From: Rubellicoccus peritrichatus
GTDB taxonomy: Bacteria > Verrucomicrobiota > Verrucomicrobiia > Opitutales > Cerasicoccaceae
DNA length: 64,000 nt
Assembly: GCF_033100135.1 (NCBI RefSeq)
Contig: NZ_CP136920.1
Coordinates: 3,653,001-3,717,000, forward strand
Direction: 5' to 3'
The notes below the pieces were generated by a model, which saw only the letters and a program-made list of their open reading frames with translations, had not been told where the DNA came from and did not search any database. Positions 50,541-60,580 of the stretch are shown piece by piece. The position numbers were made by a program, and so were the translations under genes. Each line of letters opens with the position of its first letter. The stretch's first letter is position 1.

Positions 50541-51998
50541 TCAATCATATCTGCGTCGAAGATTGGTCGGCAGTATTCCCAGTTCTTCGCGGTATTTGGC
50601 AACCGTGCGGCGGGCTATTTTGACATCTTCTTCAGCAAGTATCTTGACGACATCCTGATCACTGAATGGCTTTGCTGTGTTTTCGCCTTCGATGATGGTC
50701 GCTATGCGGTCTTTGATACTTTTGTTCGATACGCTTTGGCCATCTGAAGAGGTGTAGCCAGGAGTGAAGAAGTATTTGAACTCGAAAACACCGTGAGGTG
50801 TTTCGATATACTTGTTGGCGATTGCCCGGCTGACTGTCGTCTCGTGGACGCCGACCTCTTGCGCGATTTGGTTCATCGTCAAGGGCTTTAGCCTGGAGAC
50901 GCCTTCTTCAAAAAAATCTCTCTGATACTTGAGGATCTCTTCAGTGATTCGCTCGATGGTTTGTTGGCGTTGCTCAATGGAGTTGATCAGGAACTTCCCC
51001 GAACGGATCTTCTCGCGGATGTATTCCTTGTCCTTTGAGTTGATCACGCCTTTGGCAATGATGTCCTTGTATGTGTTGCTGATGCGCAGACGCGGGATGT
51101 AGTCGTTGTTGAGGATGATGATCCAGTCGTCACCGTCTTTTTCCACGCGAACATCCGGTACGATGACGCGATTGCTGTCTTCACTGAACTTGCGTCCGGG
51201 AGCCGGGTCGAGTGATGCGATTTCTTCGAGGGCTGCCTGGACATCTGGGACTGTGCTGGTTGTCTTTCGGGCAATCTCAGGAATACGACGGCGCAGAAGT
51301 AAATCAAATTGATCCCGGATGATTCTTGCCGCGAGGCATCCGGAACGACCTTGTAACTTGAGTTGCGTCAGCAGGCAGTCCTTAAGGTCCATTGTGCCGA
51401 TTCCGGCAGGATCAAAGCCTTTGAGGATTTCTGATGCGTGCTGAACGATCTTGAGTGGCAAGTCGGCCAGGAGTGATAAATCGGAAAGGGAGGAAGTTAG
51501 GAATCCCCGGTCATCAAGGCTGCCGACAAGATAGTCGATGGCTTCGCGTTCCATCTTGGACATCTCAATCAAGTCCGCCTGATGCAAGAGATGCTCTTGT
51601 AGTGAGGTTTCACTGACGAGGGAGTCGAAGAAATGCTGGCGTTTTTCAGCATCCTCACTGGTGTAAGTCTTGCCGGAATTCTCTTGAGCGAAATATTCGC
51701 GGTAGTCTTCGTTGAGTTTGTTGAGGATTGAGTAGTCGGCATCACTCAAATCCATTTCCACATCGTTTTCTACTTCGCCACTGCCTTCGCTCTCTGAGGC
51801 TTCCTGGGTCTCGTGCTCAATGCTGATGCCGTCTACAGACAACTCTTCCAGTGTTGGATTGGCCTGCAACTCTTCAAGGATGGTGTTTCTGAGCTCCAGG
51901 CTCGGCGCTTGAAGGATTTTTAGAGACTGACGAAGCTGGGGCGCAAGAACCAGGGTTTGCGCCTGTTTTTGTACCTGCTGAAGTCCTTGTGATGCCAT
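50541..51998 (-). CDS. rpoN: RNA polymerase sigma-54 factor
   Basis: A 485-residue sigma-54. The N-terminal Gln-rich activator-binding region (QKQAQTLVLAPQLRQSLKIL), the acidic stretch near residue 75-90, the core-binding domain and the DNA-binding HTH (LTMNQIAQEVGVHETTVSRA) are present. The RpoN box ARRTVAKYREELGILPTNLR lies close to the C-terminus. Sigma-54 needs AAA+ enhancer-binding activators; none is encoded in this window. It is followed by the small gene and tsaB on the same strand, and preceded by a Ser/Thr kinase gene 27 bases upstream. Confidence 0.95.
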   Translation of the reverse strand: MASQGLQQVQKQAQTLVLAPQLRQSLKILQAPSLELRNTILEELQANPTLEELSVDGISIEHETQEASESEGSGEVENDVEMDLSDADYSILNKLNEDYREYFAQENSGKTYTSEDAEKRQHFFDSLVSETSLQEHLLHQADLIEMSKMEREAIDYLVGSLDDRGFLTSSLSDLSLLADLPLKIVQHASEILKGFDPAGIGTMDLKDCLLTQLKLQGRSGCLAARIIRDQFDLLLRRRIPEIARKTTSTVPDVQAALEEIASLDPAPGRKFSEDSNRVIVPDVRVEKDGDDWIIILNNDYIPRLRISNTYKDIIAKGVINSKDKEYIREKIRSGKFLINSIEQRQQTIERITEEILKYQRDFFEEGVSRLKPLTMNQIAQEVGVHETTVSRAIANKYIETPHGVFEFKYFFTPGYTSSDGQSVSNKSIKDRIATIIEGENTAKPFSDQDVVKILAEEDVKIARRTVAKYREELGILPTNLRRRYD

Positions 51999-52025
51999 CT
52001 ATTCCTTCCAACCCTTTCTTTGGGG

Positions 52026-53030
52026 TCAGACCATGGGGGGCTGGGTTTTACTCATATGGTAACGTTCTGCTGCACGGTCGCCATCGCCGCTGTAAAGATC
52101 CTTTAGATAAATCGCCAGCTTCTCATTGGTTGGGCCATAGCCGTCTCCATAGATATACATTTCGAGTGCAGTCAGCATCTCGTAAGAAGTCTGGTAGCGC
52201 TCGTCTTTATCTCGGTTTAAGGCCTTGTAAAGGATGTCATTGAGACGGTCATCGACACCATCACGCATGCGGCGGAAGTCAGGCAGCTCGAGGTTAAGGA
52301 TTTTGTCCCGAGTATCTTCAGGGTTTTCCCCCTCAAAAATATTGTATCCAAGAATCAGCTCTGCCAGGAAAATGCCACAGGGAAAGATATCAGCACGGTG
52401 ATCGGTCACTTCCTTGCGGGCTTGCTCCGGGGAGAGATATTCGTCCTTGCCTGCAATGACTTCACCTTCCTCATTGTACATGAGGTCCAGTGCTTTCGCT
52501 ATACCGAAGTCGGTGATTTTGACATCACCCTCATAAGCTAGCATGACGTTTTTCGGACCAACATCACGGTGGACGATCCCCAATGGGCGGCCAAAGGTGT
52601 CCTGCTTCTGGTGGGCATAGGCCAGACCACGGCAAATGCGTGAAACAATGAATACAGCCAGATCGATCGGAACATGCTGATTGGTCTCAATGTGGCGGGC
52701 AATGAAGTCCTCCGTATTGATCCCGTTCACAAACTCCATGACCATGAAATACTGGTCACCGAGAGAGCCAAGATGATAAGTTTGAACGATGTTGGTGTGA
52801 ATGAGGTCAGCAACCAGACGGGCTTCACCAATGAAGTTGTTTCTAAATTCTTCTATGGCAGAAAACTCTTCCTTAATCAGCTTGATGGCGACCACCTTAC
52901 AGAACTCATCCGTGCCATGTTGACGACCTTCATAAACGACTCCCATTCCGCCTTCTGCAATAAGACGACTTAGCTCGTAGTGAATTTCGTTGAAGAGATG
53001 TTTTAGTCTTTCCACGATGCCTAATATCAA
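52026..53030 (-). CDS. Serine/threonine protein kinase (Hanks type)
   Basis: A 334-residue soluble kinase. The glycine loop [12 protein letters not shown] spans about residues 24-35, followed by the Lys50 of VVAIKLI, the catalytic HRDVGPKN with D156 and N161, DFG at 174-176, and an APE-equivalent [10 protein letters not shown]. The HRD is followed by VGPKN rather than LKPxN. There is no transmembrane helix or sensory extension, so it is probably a cytoplasmic kinase. It is transcribed toward rpoN with 27 bases between, so they may be one operon. Confidence 0.9.
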   Translation of the reverse strand: MILGIVERLKHLFNEIHYELSRLIAEGGMGVVYEGRQHGTDEFCKVVAIKLIKEEFSAIEEFRNNFIGEARLVADLIHTNIVQTYHLGSLGDQYFMVMEFVNGINTEDFIARHIETNQHVPIDLAVFIVSRICRGLAYAHQKQDTFGRPLGIVHRDVGPKNVMLAYEGDVKITDFGIAKALDLMYNEEGEVIAGKDEYLSPEQARKEVTDHRADIFPCGIFLAELILGYNIFEGENPEDTRDKILNLELPDFRRMRDGVDDRLNDILYKALNRDKDERYQTSYEMLTALEMYIYGDGYGPTNEKLAIYLKDLYSGDGDRAAERYHMSKTQPPMV

Positions 53031-53143
53031 TGCATGAAAATCATTTCTGGCAAGGGCATTTTCAAAATTAGCACGATTCTTGCTTTATTTGTAAAAATCC
53101 AGTAGATTTGACTTCTTGGAATTAACCAGTAGAGATATTCTGG

Positions 53144-53461
53144 ATGATTCATTTAACAGATAGAGCTGCAGATAAAATTCGTTCGCTTGAGGCTGAAATC
53201 TCAGACGAATCCAAGAGTCTGCGTATTTTCGTGGAAGCTGGCGGATGCTCAGGCTTTGAATATGGTATGTCGTTTGACGAACCAAAAGAAGACGATCATA
53301 AGCTGGAAGACAATGGTGTCTCCTTTTTGATCGATCCTACCAGCTTGAGTTATTTGGATGGCTCAAAGGTGGATTTTGACGATGGCTTGAAGGGAAAAGG
53401 ATTCGAGGTCATCAATCCAAACGCGACTAGCACCTGCGGTTGTGGCAAGAGCTTTAGCTAA
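53144..53461 (+). CDS. A-type iron-sulfur carrier (IscA/ErpA/HesB family)
   Basis: A 105-residue protein for transfer of Fe-S clusters to target proteins. The three conserved cysteines are C35 in EAGGCSGFEYG and C98 and C100 in TSTCGCGKSF. The sequence is complete and the size is normal. No isc or suf genes are near, so the subgroup (ErpA, IscA or SufA) cannot be assigned. It is divergent from the kinase gene and followed by the glycan genes. Confidence 0.92.
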   Translation: MIHLTDRAADKIRSLEAEISDESKSLRIFVEAGGCSGFEYGMSFDEPKEDDHKLEDNGVSFLIDPTSLSYLDGSKVDFDDGLKGKGFEVINPNATSTCGCGKSFS

Positions 53462-53517
53462 ATGACTATTTGCGCTTGGCTTTGAGCGCACTGGTCCCTA
53501 AACCCAAGCCTTTTTGC

Positions 53518-54531
53518 ATGCTTGGAACAAAGAAATCATCGAACCTTGCGACTGAAGAGCTTGCTCGACTACGCGATGAACTTGGCACCTTGAAGGCCAG
53601 GCTGGAGAGTTTGGAGGTTGCTGCCTCCAGGAAACCGCCAGCTATCAACATCGCAGACGTATGCAGTATTCGTCCACCAAGGCCGTTGGCTGAGCCTATT
53701 GGTACCGTCAGGGAATTGGCTCAAAAGGAAACGGATATTGATCATTTTTCCGGTATTGACCATGAGGTACATCTTGAGGCTTTCATGGATCGAGACCTGC
53801 AACAGGTTCCTGCCCTGGAAGATCGTGAACACTATTTCCCGGGACAGGATCTTGACTACTGGCTCAGCGGTTTGCGCGATTACCTCAGGATCAACCAGGA
53901 ACTGGAGAATGCTGGTCGTCCGCTAAACGCCGGTGATCGCCTTTTTGATTTCGGTGCTGCGTCGGGGCGGGTGTTGAGGCATTTTGCTGCCCAGCAGCCT
54001 GATATTGATCTGGCTTGTGCTGATGTGAACGAAAACCATGTGGAATGGGTTTCAAAGCACCTTGCATCGGATGCATACGCATTCCAGTGCACGAATATAC
54101 CGTCCTTACCGATCGAGGATAATTCCTTCGATCTGGTCTATGCTTTTTCGGTGTTCACTCACATGGATGAGTTGGAGACGACGTGGCTTGCTGAGTTGCG
54201 ACGTATCTTAAGGCCCGGCGGTTATGCTTATTTCAGTGTTCAGACTGAAGATACCTGGAAACTGCTTAATCCGGATCATTTTCTCTATGGGCATTTGCTT
54301 TATAATCAGGCAAATCTACCAGACTGGGAAATTAAGCCGGAGCTTTTTGAGAATCCAATGCCTTCGGAGAAAGTTGTTTTTCGATTCGAGAACTCATCTG
54401 TCTATAATACCTGCACCTTTCAGAGTAAGGCTTACGTAAAGGAGGTATGGGGCCGTTTCTTTGATATCGAAAAAATCCTATACTGTGGTCACGACTTTCA
54501 GGACGTTGTTCTGATGCGTAAGCCAAATTGA
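53518..54531 (+). CDS. SAM-dependent methyltransferase
   Basis: A 337-residue class I methyltransferase with an N-terminal helical or coiled-coil extension (LARLRDELGTLKARLESLEV). The SAM motif is LFDFGAASGRVLRHFA, the acidic loop ADVNENHVEWV, and motif IV YAFSVFTHMDE, followed by WLAELRRILRPGGYAYFSVQ. The ATG at 53518 is preferred to a TTG at 53470. It lies 9 bases before the large glycosyltransferase gene, which suggests that it modifies a glycan. Its extension may anchor it to the glycan assembly complex. Confidence 0.85.
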   Translation: MLGTKKSSNLATEELARLRDELGTLKARLESLEVAASRKPPAINIADVCSIRPPRPLAEPIGTVRELAQKETDIDHFSGIDHEVHLEAFMDRDLQQVPALEDREHYFPGQDLDYWLSGLRDYLRINQELENAGRPLNAGDRLFDFGAASGRVLRHFAAQQPDIDLACADVNENHVEWVSKHLASDAYAFQCTNIPSLPIEDNSFDLVYAFSVFTHMDELETTWLAELRRILRPGGYAYFSVQTEDTWKLLNPDHFLYGHLLYNQANLPDWEIKPELFENPMPSEKVVFRFENSSVYNTCTFQSKAYVKEVWGRFFDIEKILYCGHDFQDVVLMRKPN

Positions 54532-54540
54532 AGATTTGTC

Positions 54541-57399
54541 ATGATCCACCTTTATTGCTGCTACACTGAGGCGCACAAGGTTATGTTTCAGGACTACTTT
54601 GTCCCGTCACTAACCAACAATGTGCTTGTTCATGCTTACCGAATCGATCTGGCAGGACCAGGTGACTTTCTCAGTCAGGAATTCATCGAATGCATTCGGC
54701 GGAAGATTGATCTCATTGTTGCAAGTATCGATCGACACCGTGGAGACATCATTGTCTGGAGCGATGTGGACATCATTCTTTTCGATGACTTCGAGCCTGA
54801 TGTGCGAGAGATCTTTGCGGAGAAATCGGATCTGGATATCGTGCTTCAGCGAGAAGGAAAGCATACTTCGGATGTAAACAGTGGATTCTTCGCTGCGCGT
54901 TGTAATGACCGCACTCGCCGTCTCTTCGAAAGAGTCAAGGAAGAGATGATCGCTGATCCAAGTAAAAACGAACAACCGCTCGTTAATGATCTGATTTTTG
55001 GAGATGTCGATGTCACTTGGGAATATCTTCCGTTTAAGTATGCGGCACGAAGCCAGATCTGGCCGCCGATTGAAGATATCTCACTGTATCATGCCAACTG
55101 CACAGGTGGAGCCGATGGAATTAATCAAAAGAAAATTCAGTTTAGCGAACTCAAGGAATTTCATCCCTACGAAAAAGTGAAAGTCTGTATTGTTACTCCC
55201 GAGTTGGTCGGTCCACGAAAGAATAGTGGTATTGGCACTCATGCCTTTTATCTGTCACGTTTTCTAGCAGCTCTGCCAGATCACGAAGTCACTGTTCTAC
55301 TTACTGCCCATGTTACTGTTGAGCGTAATGAGGACGAGCCGGATTGGAAAGATCATTTCAAAGAAGAGCATGGTATTGAACTTGTCCTGATTGAAGAACA
55401 GGAGCCACTTTACGAAGAGGTTGGTTGGTTCAATCAATGGTTTTCACTTCGCTCGCAAGCTATATTCGGTTGGTTGCGAAACAAGGATTTCGACATTTGC
55501 CATTTCCAGGATTTGAACGCTGATGGCTTTATGTGTATGCAGGCTCGCGAGACTGGAGCCGCTTTTCAGAAGTCTGTTTTCACGGTTACAGTAAATGGTC
55601 CAAACCTTTGGGCTCGCCAGGGGATGAAGCACTTTGCGGATTCGCCAGTGGATGATGCATTGGTCAACTTTTGTGAAAGCTACTGTCTGGAAAAAGCCGA
55701 CATGGTGGTCGCTCCAAGTCAGTATGCGCTTGATTGGTGCCGAAACACTGGTTGGCAACTAGCTGAAGAACAACGTGTATGCCCTTATATTATTGAGACA
55801 CTGGAACCGGCGATTCCACTGGACCAGCCATATAAGGAAGCTAATGAAATTATCTTTTTCGGTCGGCTTGAGACTCGCAAAGGAATTCACATTTTTCTTA
55901 AGGCGATCAAACTGCTGCATGCGCAGGGAAAGCTATCCGGTATAAAGCGCCTTCATTTTCTGGGAGGCCACGTCTACGAGCTGGAGTACAATTCACGAAA
56001 TTATATTTTCGACTATCTGACCAAAGAGGCCCCTGGTTTGCCTTTCACAATTGATGGTCAATTGGACCACCATGCGTGCATTGATTTTCTTCGAGAACAT
56101 AAGGATGCTTTGGTTGTGGTGCCTTCGCTTTCCGAGACACTGGGATATACTGTCATTGAATCGCTTGAGCTGAACCTTAATTTGATTGCAACCAAGGGTG
56201 GGGCGATTCCAGAAATCTTTGATGGTGATGACCGCCTTTGCGAGCCCAATGCAAATGCCTTAACGGAACTCATGGCTGAGGGGCTGACCGGGAAATTACC
56301 GCGAGCCAAGATGGCGTATTCCCGCGATAAAGCTACGCAGGCCTGGAATGATGCACATCAACATTGTGTTGAGTTGTTGGAGGTGAAAAAAGACGAGATG
56401 CTGGTTGTTCCGGGAGATCCTTTAATCAGCGTTTGTATTCCACATCATAATTACGGTGTCTATTTGAAGGAACAGTTGGCCAGTTTGGTATCTCAGACTT
56501 ACAACAACTTTGAAGTTTTAATCCTTGATGATGGATCAACGGACAAAGATTCGCTGGCGATTTTCGATCAACTGGAAAAAGACTATGATGGAGATAAACG
56601 CATTCGCTTTATGCGACAGGAGAATACAGGTCTTAGTGAGGCAAGAAATCGATTAGCAAAGGAAGCCAAGGCCGAATATATCGTTTTTGCTGATGCGGAT
56701 AATGTTTCTGAACCTGAGATGCTGGCTGTATTCTCTCGGGCAATTCAGATCGCGGGAGCTGATTGCGTGACTTGTCATATGGCGAAGTTTCGCATTGATG
56801 GAGAATCAGGTGAGCGCAAATCACTTGATACATACACTCCACTTGGTGCGTGTGTTGAGGCAGGCCCTTATTGTGATCCGTTTGGCGATGCTAATTTTAT
56901 TATACGAAAAGATGTCTTTCTGAAATTAGGAGGATTCAGGCATGTTCCGAATACCGCATCAGAAGACTGGGAGTTCCTGGCGAAGCTTTGTCTTGAGGGA
57001 TACAAACTCGAAGTCATTCCTTTGCCGCTCTTTAATTATCGCGAACATGGTGAGTCGAATATGCGTCAGACACCGTATTACGATACGCGTATGCGTGTCA
57101 TTCAGCCTTACATGGATCGTTTGCCTGATGCCTGGCAAAAACGCATTCTTTATAACACGGTAGGAGCGAGTGAATTATTGATGACTCAACGTCGTGTTGG
57201 CATTCCGGACAAACCGTCACAGGAGCTGATTCTGGATCATCGAAAGTATATTCAGGAATTGGAGGCTTTTATTAAAGTTTCTCAGCACGATTTGGGTGAA
57301 TCGATTAAGCGATGCGAATCAATTGCTGCTGAGAATAGAGAGCTCAAATCCAAGATAAAGCGAATTAGGCGTAATCCTCTCAATTTGCTGAAACCATAA
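54541..57399 (+). CDS. Three-domain glycosyltransferase (GT-A + GT-B + GT2)
   Basis: A 952-residue cytoplasmic protein. Domain 1 (about 1-210) is a nucleotide-diphospho-sugar transferase-like GT-A fold with DVD at 75-77 (IVWSDVDIILFDD). Domain 2 (about 217-615) is a GT4-type GT-B fold, beginning KVCIVTPELVGPRKNSGIGT and with FFGRLETRKGI and the donor-binding SETLGYTVIESLE near 530-542. Domain 3 (from about 625) is a GT2 family GT-A fold, beginning PLISVCIPHHNYG, with LILDDGSTDKDS and VFADADNVSEPE. The end is a short basic coiled coil. Three active sites in one chain suggest it makes an ordered trisaccharide or a repeat unit of a surface polymer. Confidence 0.88.
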   Translation: MIHLYCCYTEAHKVMFQDYFVPSLTNNVLVHAYRIDLAGPGDFLSQEFIECIRRKIDLIVASIDRHRGDIIVWSDVDIILFDDFEPDVREIFAEKSDLDIVLQREGKHTSDVNSGFFAARCNDRTRRLFERVKEEMIADPSKNEQPLVNDLIFGDVDVTWEYLPFKYAARSQIWPPIEDISLYHANCTGGADGINQKKIQFSELKEFHPYEKVKVCIVTPELVGPRKNSGIGTHAFYLSRFLAALPDHEVTVLLTAHVTVERNEDEPDWKDHFKEEHGIELVLIEEQEPLYEEVGWFNQWFSLRSQAIFGWLRNKDFDICHFQDLNADGFMCMQARETGAAFQKSVFTVTVNGPNLWARQGMKHFADSPVDDALVNFCESYCLEKADMVVAPSQYALDWCRNTGWQLAEEQRVCPYIIETLEPAIPLDQPYKEANEIIFFGRLETRKGIHIFLKAIKLLHAQGKLSGIKRLHFLGGHVYELEYNSRNYIFDYLTKEAPGLPFTIDGQLDHHACIDFLREHKDALVVVPSLSETLGYTVIESLELNLNLIATKGGAIPEIFDGDDRLCEPNANALTELMAEGLTGKLPRAKMAYSRDKATQAWNDAHQHCVELLEVKKDEMLVVPGDPLISVCIPHHNYGVYLKEQLASLVSQTYNNFEVLILDDGSTDKDSLAIFDQLEKDYDGDKRIRFMRQENTGLSEARNRLAKEAKAEYIVFADADNVSEPEMLAVFSRAIQIAGADCVTCHMAKFRIDGESGERKSLDTYTPLGACVEAGPYCDPFGDANFIIRKDVFLKLGGFRHVPNTASEDWEFLAKLCLEGYKLEVIPLPLFNYREHGESNMRQTPYYDTRMRVIQPYMDRLPDAWQKRILYNTVGASELLMTQRRVGIPDKPSQELILDHRKYIQELEAFIKVSQHDLGESIKRCESIAAENRELKSKIKRIRRNPLNLLKP

Positions 57400-57428
57400 T
57401 CTTTCTGGCTTAGTTAGGAAAATATATT

Positions 57429-58817
57429 ATGACTTCCAAATCCACCGATGGTTCGATTGCGCTTTCGGCTACAGGGATTTCAAAAAACTACAGGATTTGG
57501 ACAAGCCCCAGTGCACGGCTTTACGGACCGCTTGCCAATCGCGTAAGACGCATTGCTGGCAAGACACCCACCCCGGAGCGATACTATCGTGATTTCTCTG
57601 CATTGAATGAAATGTCATTGAGCATTGGGGCTGGAGAATGCCTTGGTGTGATTGGCAAGAATGGATCGGGGAAAAGCACGCTATTACAAATTCTTGCCGG
57701 AACGCTTCAGTCCAGTTCCGGCTCGGTCTCACGTCCAGGAAAGGTTGCGGCGCTGCTTGAGCTTGGCACTGGCTTCAATCACGAGTTTACCGGGCGTGAG
57801 AATGTATTTCTTTATGGTGCGATTAACGGCCTTTCAAGTGATGCCGTAGCAGCTGTGTTTGATAGTGTTGTTGAGTTTTCAGGTTTAGGAGATTTCATTG
57901 AGCAACCCCTAAGGACATATTCCAGTGGAATGGTTGTTCGTCTTGCGTTTTCACTGCTGACTCATCTTGATCCTGATGTTCTCATTATTGATGAAGCTCT
58001 TGCGGTAGGAGATGCTGCCTTTGTTCAAAAGTGCATGCGCTGGCTTCGTGGTTTTATTAAAGAGAAAACCGTTATTTTGGTTTCGCATGATCTGGGTGCA
58101 ATCACGAGTCTTTGCTCCCGGGCAATCTGGTTGAAGCAGGGTGAAGTTGTTTTCGATGGTCATCCCAAACGTGCAACCGAGCTCTATCTGGAGTCTATTT
58201 ACGAAGATCAGCCAACTGGCTCCGCAGAAACCAGTAATGAGCAAACTCCCGAAGATTCAGACGTTAGTGGAAAAAAGGACTTTCGCCATGAGACGTTAAA
58301 AGATCCCGAACATCGCAATGAACTGAAGTTCTTTAAGTTTGACCCTGAGGCCGAGTCGTTTGGTAAGCGTAAAGCAACGATCAATCAGGTCGAATTACTG
58401 GATGAGCTTGGTCAACCAGTCTCAATGACTGCAGGCGGAGAAGTCGTTCGCATCAAGGTACATGTTCACGCTGATGAAGCTGTTTCAGCCCCGATCATCG
58501 GCTTTGGCGTAAAGAACCGTTTAGGCCAGGAGCTTTTTCACGATAACACCTATCTTTCCAGTCACAGTAAGGACGACGAACCACTGGAAATTGAAGAAGG
58601 TGGACGCTTTGTTGCGGAGTTTGTTTTTCGTATGCCTTATTTCAACGCAGGTGAATATTTCATTTTTGCAGCGGTTGCAACAGGCACTCATGATGATCAT
58701 TCGCAGCAGCATTGGGTTCATGAGGCTTTGAAATTTAGCTCGAATCCAAACCGCATTTGCCTTGGCTTGATTGGTCTGCCAATGATGGAGGTCAGTCTCA
58801 AGCAGGAGGATTCATGA
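57429..58817 (+). CDS. Polysaccharide ABC transporter ATPase with Wzt-like C-terminal domain
   Basis: A 462-residue ATP-binding protein. Walker A is GKNGSGKST at residues 76-84, the signature TYSSGMVVRLAFSLL, and Walker B VLIIDEALAVGDAAF. The C-terminal half (from about 300) has a beta-sandwich pattern (VRIKVHVHADEAVSAPIIGF, VAEFVFRMPYFNAGEYFIFA) as in Wzt/TagH proteins that bind the end of the exported polymer. Exporters of this type need a TagG/Wzm permease, which is not next to this gene. The export complex must therefore be completed by a gene elsewhere, or the protein is used otherwise. Confidence 0.9.
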   Translation: MTSKSTDGSIALSATGISKNYRIWTSPSARLYGPLANRVRRIAGKTPTPERYYRDFSALNEMSLSIGAGECLGVIGKNGSGKSTLLQILAGTLQSSSGSVSRPGKVAALLELGTGFNHEFTGRENVFLYGAINGLSSDAVAAVFDSVVEFSGLGDFIEQPLRTYSSGMVVRLAFSLLTHLDPDVLIIDEALAVGDAAFVQKCMRWLRGFIKEKTVILVSHDLGAITSLCSRAIWLKQGEVVFDGHPKRATELYLESIYEDQPTGSAETSNEQTPEDSDVSGKKDFRHETLKDPEHRNELKFFKFDPEAESFGKRKATINQVELLDELGQPVSMTAGGEVVRIKVHVHADEAVSAPIIGFGVKNRLGQELFHDNTYLSSHSKDDEPLEIEEGGRFVAEFVFRMPYFNAGEYFIFAAVATGTHDDHSQQHWVHEALKFSSNPNRICLGLIGLPMMEVSLKQEDS

Positions 58818-58903
58818 GTTCCTGTTTATTCAAGGTTTTCCTCTGAATTATATCAGTAACTTCTGTCTTCTCACTTTTAACTTCTAACTCTACATTCCCG
58901 ATT

Positions 58904-59803
58904 ATGGTGCCACCAAAAAGACTTCTTAAAGTACTTTTCAAAGATTCTCCCTATGAGAATTTTCCACTTGTGGATTATCCACAAAAGGAGGGCGGCTGGC
59001 ACAGTGAGAGCAGTGTATTTGACAAGCTCATCGCGGATATTCAGCCAGAACTCGTCATTGAAGTTGGGACCTGGCTGGGAGCCTCAGCGCTTCGCATGGC
59101 AGATAAGTTGAAGGCACAATCCAGTGATGCAAGAGTCCTGTGTGTTGATACCTGGTTGGGGGCAGCTGAATTTTGGGACTGTCAAAGTGATCCTGAACGT
59201 TATGAAGCGTTGGATATCAAACATGGATTTCCAAGTGTGTTCTATCAGTTCATCGCGAATATCCTTCATGCGGGTGCTCAGGATACGGTGGTTCCTTTTC
59301 CTCAAACCAGTGCCAATGCGGCCGTTTGGTTGAAAAAACGGAATATAACCTCAAAATTGATCTACATTGATGGCAGCCATGAGGAGGCCGATGTTTATGC
59401 TGACCTGACTGCTTATTGGCCTTTGCTCGAGGTCGGAGGAGTGATTTTCGGAGATGATTACGATGCCTTTTGGCCCGGTGTTATTATTTCCGTCAATCGT
59501 TTCGCAGTCGAAAATGGCCTTGAGGCTGAGGTAGGTGATGGCTTCTGGCAGTTACGTAAGGAGACGGCAGTTACGAAGCCAAAACTTACTCAGGTCGATG
59601 AACTGGCTGCTTTACGTGCAGAAAATGCGATTCTGCGCGCCCATTTGACTTCGTCGATACTCAAGACCGATCATTTAGTTGATCAGATTGCCAGCAACAA
59701 TTTCTTTGTGCGGGAAGTGCAGGAAGAGAAGGCTCGTGCGGGGCATTTCTGGGACTTGCTTAAGGAAGCCGAGGCCGAAATTGAACGACTGAAAAAACAA
59801 TAG
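58904..59803 (+). CDS. Class I SAM-dependent methyltransferase with C-terminal coiled coil
   Basis: A 299-residue protein. The Rossmann-like SAM motif is LVIEVGTWLGASALRMADK, followed by VLCVDTWLGAAEFW, IYIDGSHEEADVYADLTAYW and GGVIFGDDYDA. This is the CmcI/Methyltransf_24 pattern, often found beside glycan genes. The last 70 residues form a coiled coil (LAALRAENAILRAHLTSS and VREVQEEKARAGHFWDLLKE). It may bind other coiled-coil proteins of the cluster. A convergent regulator gene lies just after it, with a hairpin between. Confidence 0.85.
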   Translation: MVPPKRLLKVLFKDSPYENFPLVDYPQKEGGWHSESSVFDKLIADIQPELVIEVGTWLGASALRMADKLKAQSSDARVLCVDTWLGAAEFWDCQSDPERYEALDIKHGFPSVFYQFIANILHAGAQDTVVPFPQTSANAAVWLKKRNITSKLIYIDGSHEEADVYADLTAYWPLLEVGGVIFGDDYDAFWPGVIISVNRFAVENGLEAEVGDGFWQLRKETAVTKPKLTQVDELAALRAENAILRAHLTSSILKTDHLVDQIASNNFFVREVQEEKARAGHFWDLLKEAEAEIERLKKQ

Positions 59804-59809
59804 TTCTGC

Positions 59810-59842
59810 AAGCGCATTCCCACAAAAGTGGGATATGCGCTT
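59810..59842. terminator. Bidirectional hairpin between convergent genes
   Basis: AAGCGCAT-TCCCAC / GTGGGA-ATGCGCTT arms with a single-base bulge and an AAAA loop, 14 base pairs in all. A T-run is found 10 bases beyond on the minus strand (opposite the methyltransferase 3' end). It lies between the methyltransferase and the NarL-type regulator, overlapping the latter's stop codon. Confidence 0.55.
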
Positions 59843-60491
59843 AACTCAATGTCTCAGGCGTATCAATCAACCCAAATCCGATTGCGGCTCGGGTAAGTCC
59901 GGCAACATCGTGGACATCGAGCTTCTTCATTAAATTAGCGCGGTGTGTATCGGCTGTTTTGACGCTGATATCCAGTTTTTGTGCAATTTCCTTGCTGGTG
60001 TTGCTTTCGGCAATCAATTGGAGGATTTGCCGCTCGCGGGCGGTCAGCTCCTCGAGGGCGTCACTTTGCTGCGGATTGACCATTAGCTCGCGCATAATGT
60101 CCACGATTTTGAGGCCAAAGTAGGTCTGGCCAGCGACAATTTTCTCTACTGCTGTCTCCAGTTCGTTCAAGTTTGCATCCTTTTCAACAAAGCCATCAAT
60201 TCCGGCCTCCAGGACCTTGCGAACCATTGTTTTGCTGGGGAAAGCAGAGAAAACGAGTATATTGGGACGATATTCGCTTGAGCGCAGTCGTTTCAAAACT
60301 TCAATGCCGTTCAATTGAGGCAGCATAATGTCTAAAACAACAATATCGGGGTGCAATTTGAGGATTTGATCTACAGCTTCCTGGCCATCGCCAATCGCTC
60401 CAACGATCTCAATATCTGGGTAGGATCCGAGCAAGCGACAGATCAGGTCGCGCAATATCGTCTGGTCCTCAACAACAAAAACACTTTTCAT
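59841..60491 (-). CDS. NarL/FixJ family two-component response regulator
   Basis: A 216-residue protein with an N-terminal receiver (VFVVEDQ at the start, phosphoacceptor D54 in VVLDIMLPQLNG) and a LuxR-type HTH (LTARERQILQLIAESNTSKE, then IAQKLDISVKTADTHRANLM). It should bind DNA after phosphorylation by an unseen histidine kinase. The start is set to the ATG at 60491, since the longer frame adds ten residues outside the family. It is divergent from the signal-peptidase-like gene at 60581. Confidence 0.92.
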   Translation of the reverse strand: MKSVFVVEDQTILRDLICRLLGSYPDIEIVGAIGDGQEAVDQILKLHPDIVVLDIMLPQLNGIEVLKRLRSSEYRPNILVFSAFPSKTMVRKVLEAGIDGFVEKDANLNELETAVEKIVAGQTYFGLKIVDIMRELMVNPQQSDALEELTARERQILQLIAESNTSKEIAQKLDISVKTADTHRANLMKKLDVHDVAGLTRAAIGFGLIDTPETLS

Positions 60492-60580
60492 GTATCTCCA
60501 GAGATAGGGCTGATTGCTCAATTCGCAATGAAATTTGTCAGGAAGAAAATAGATAATCTCAGCTCCTATTCCTATCAGTA

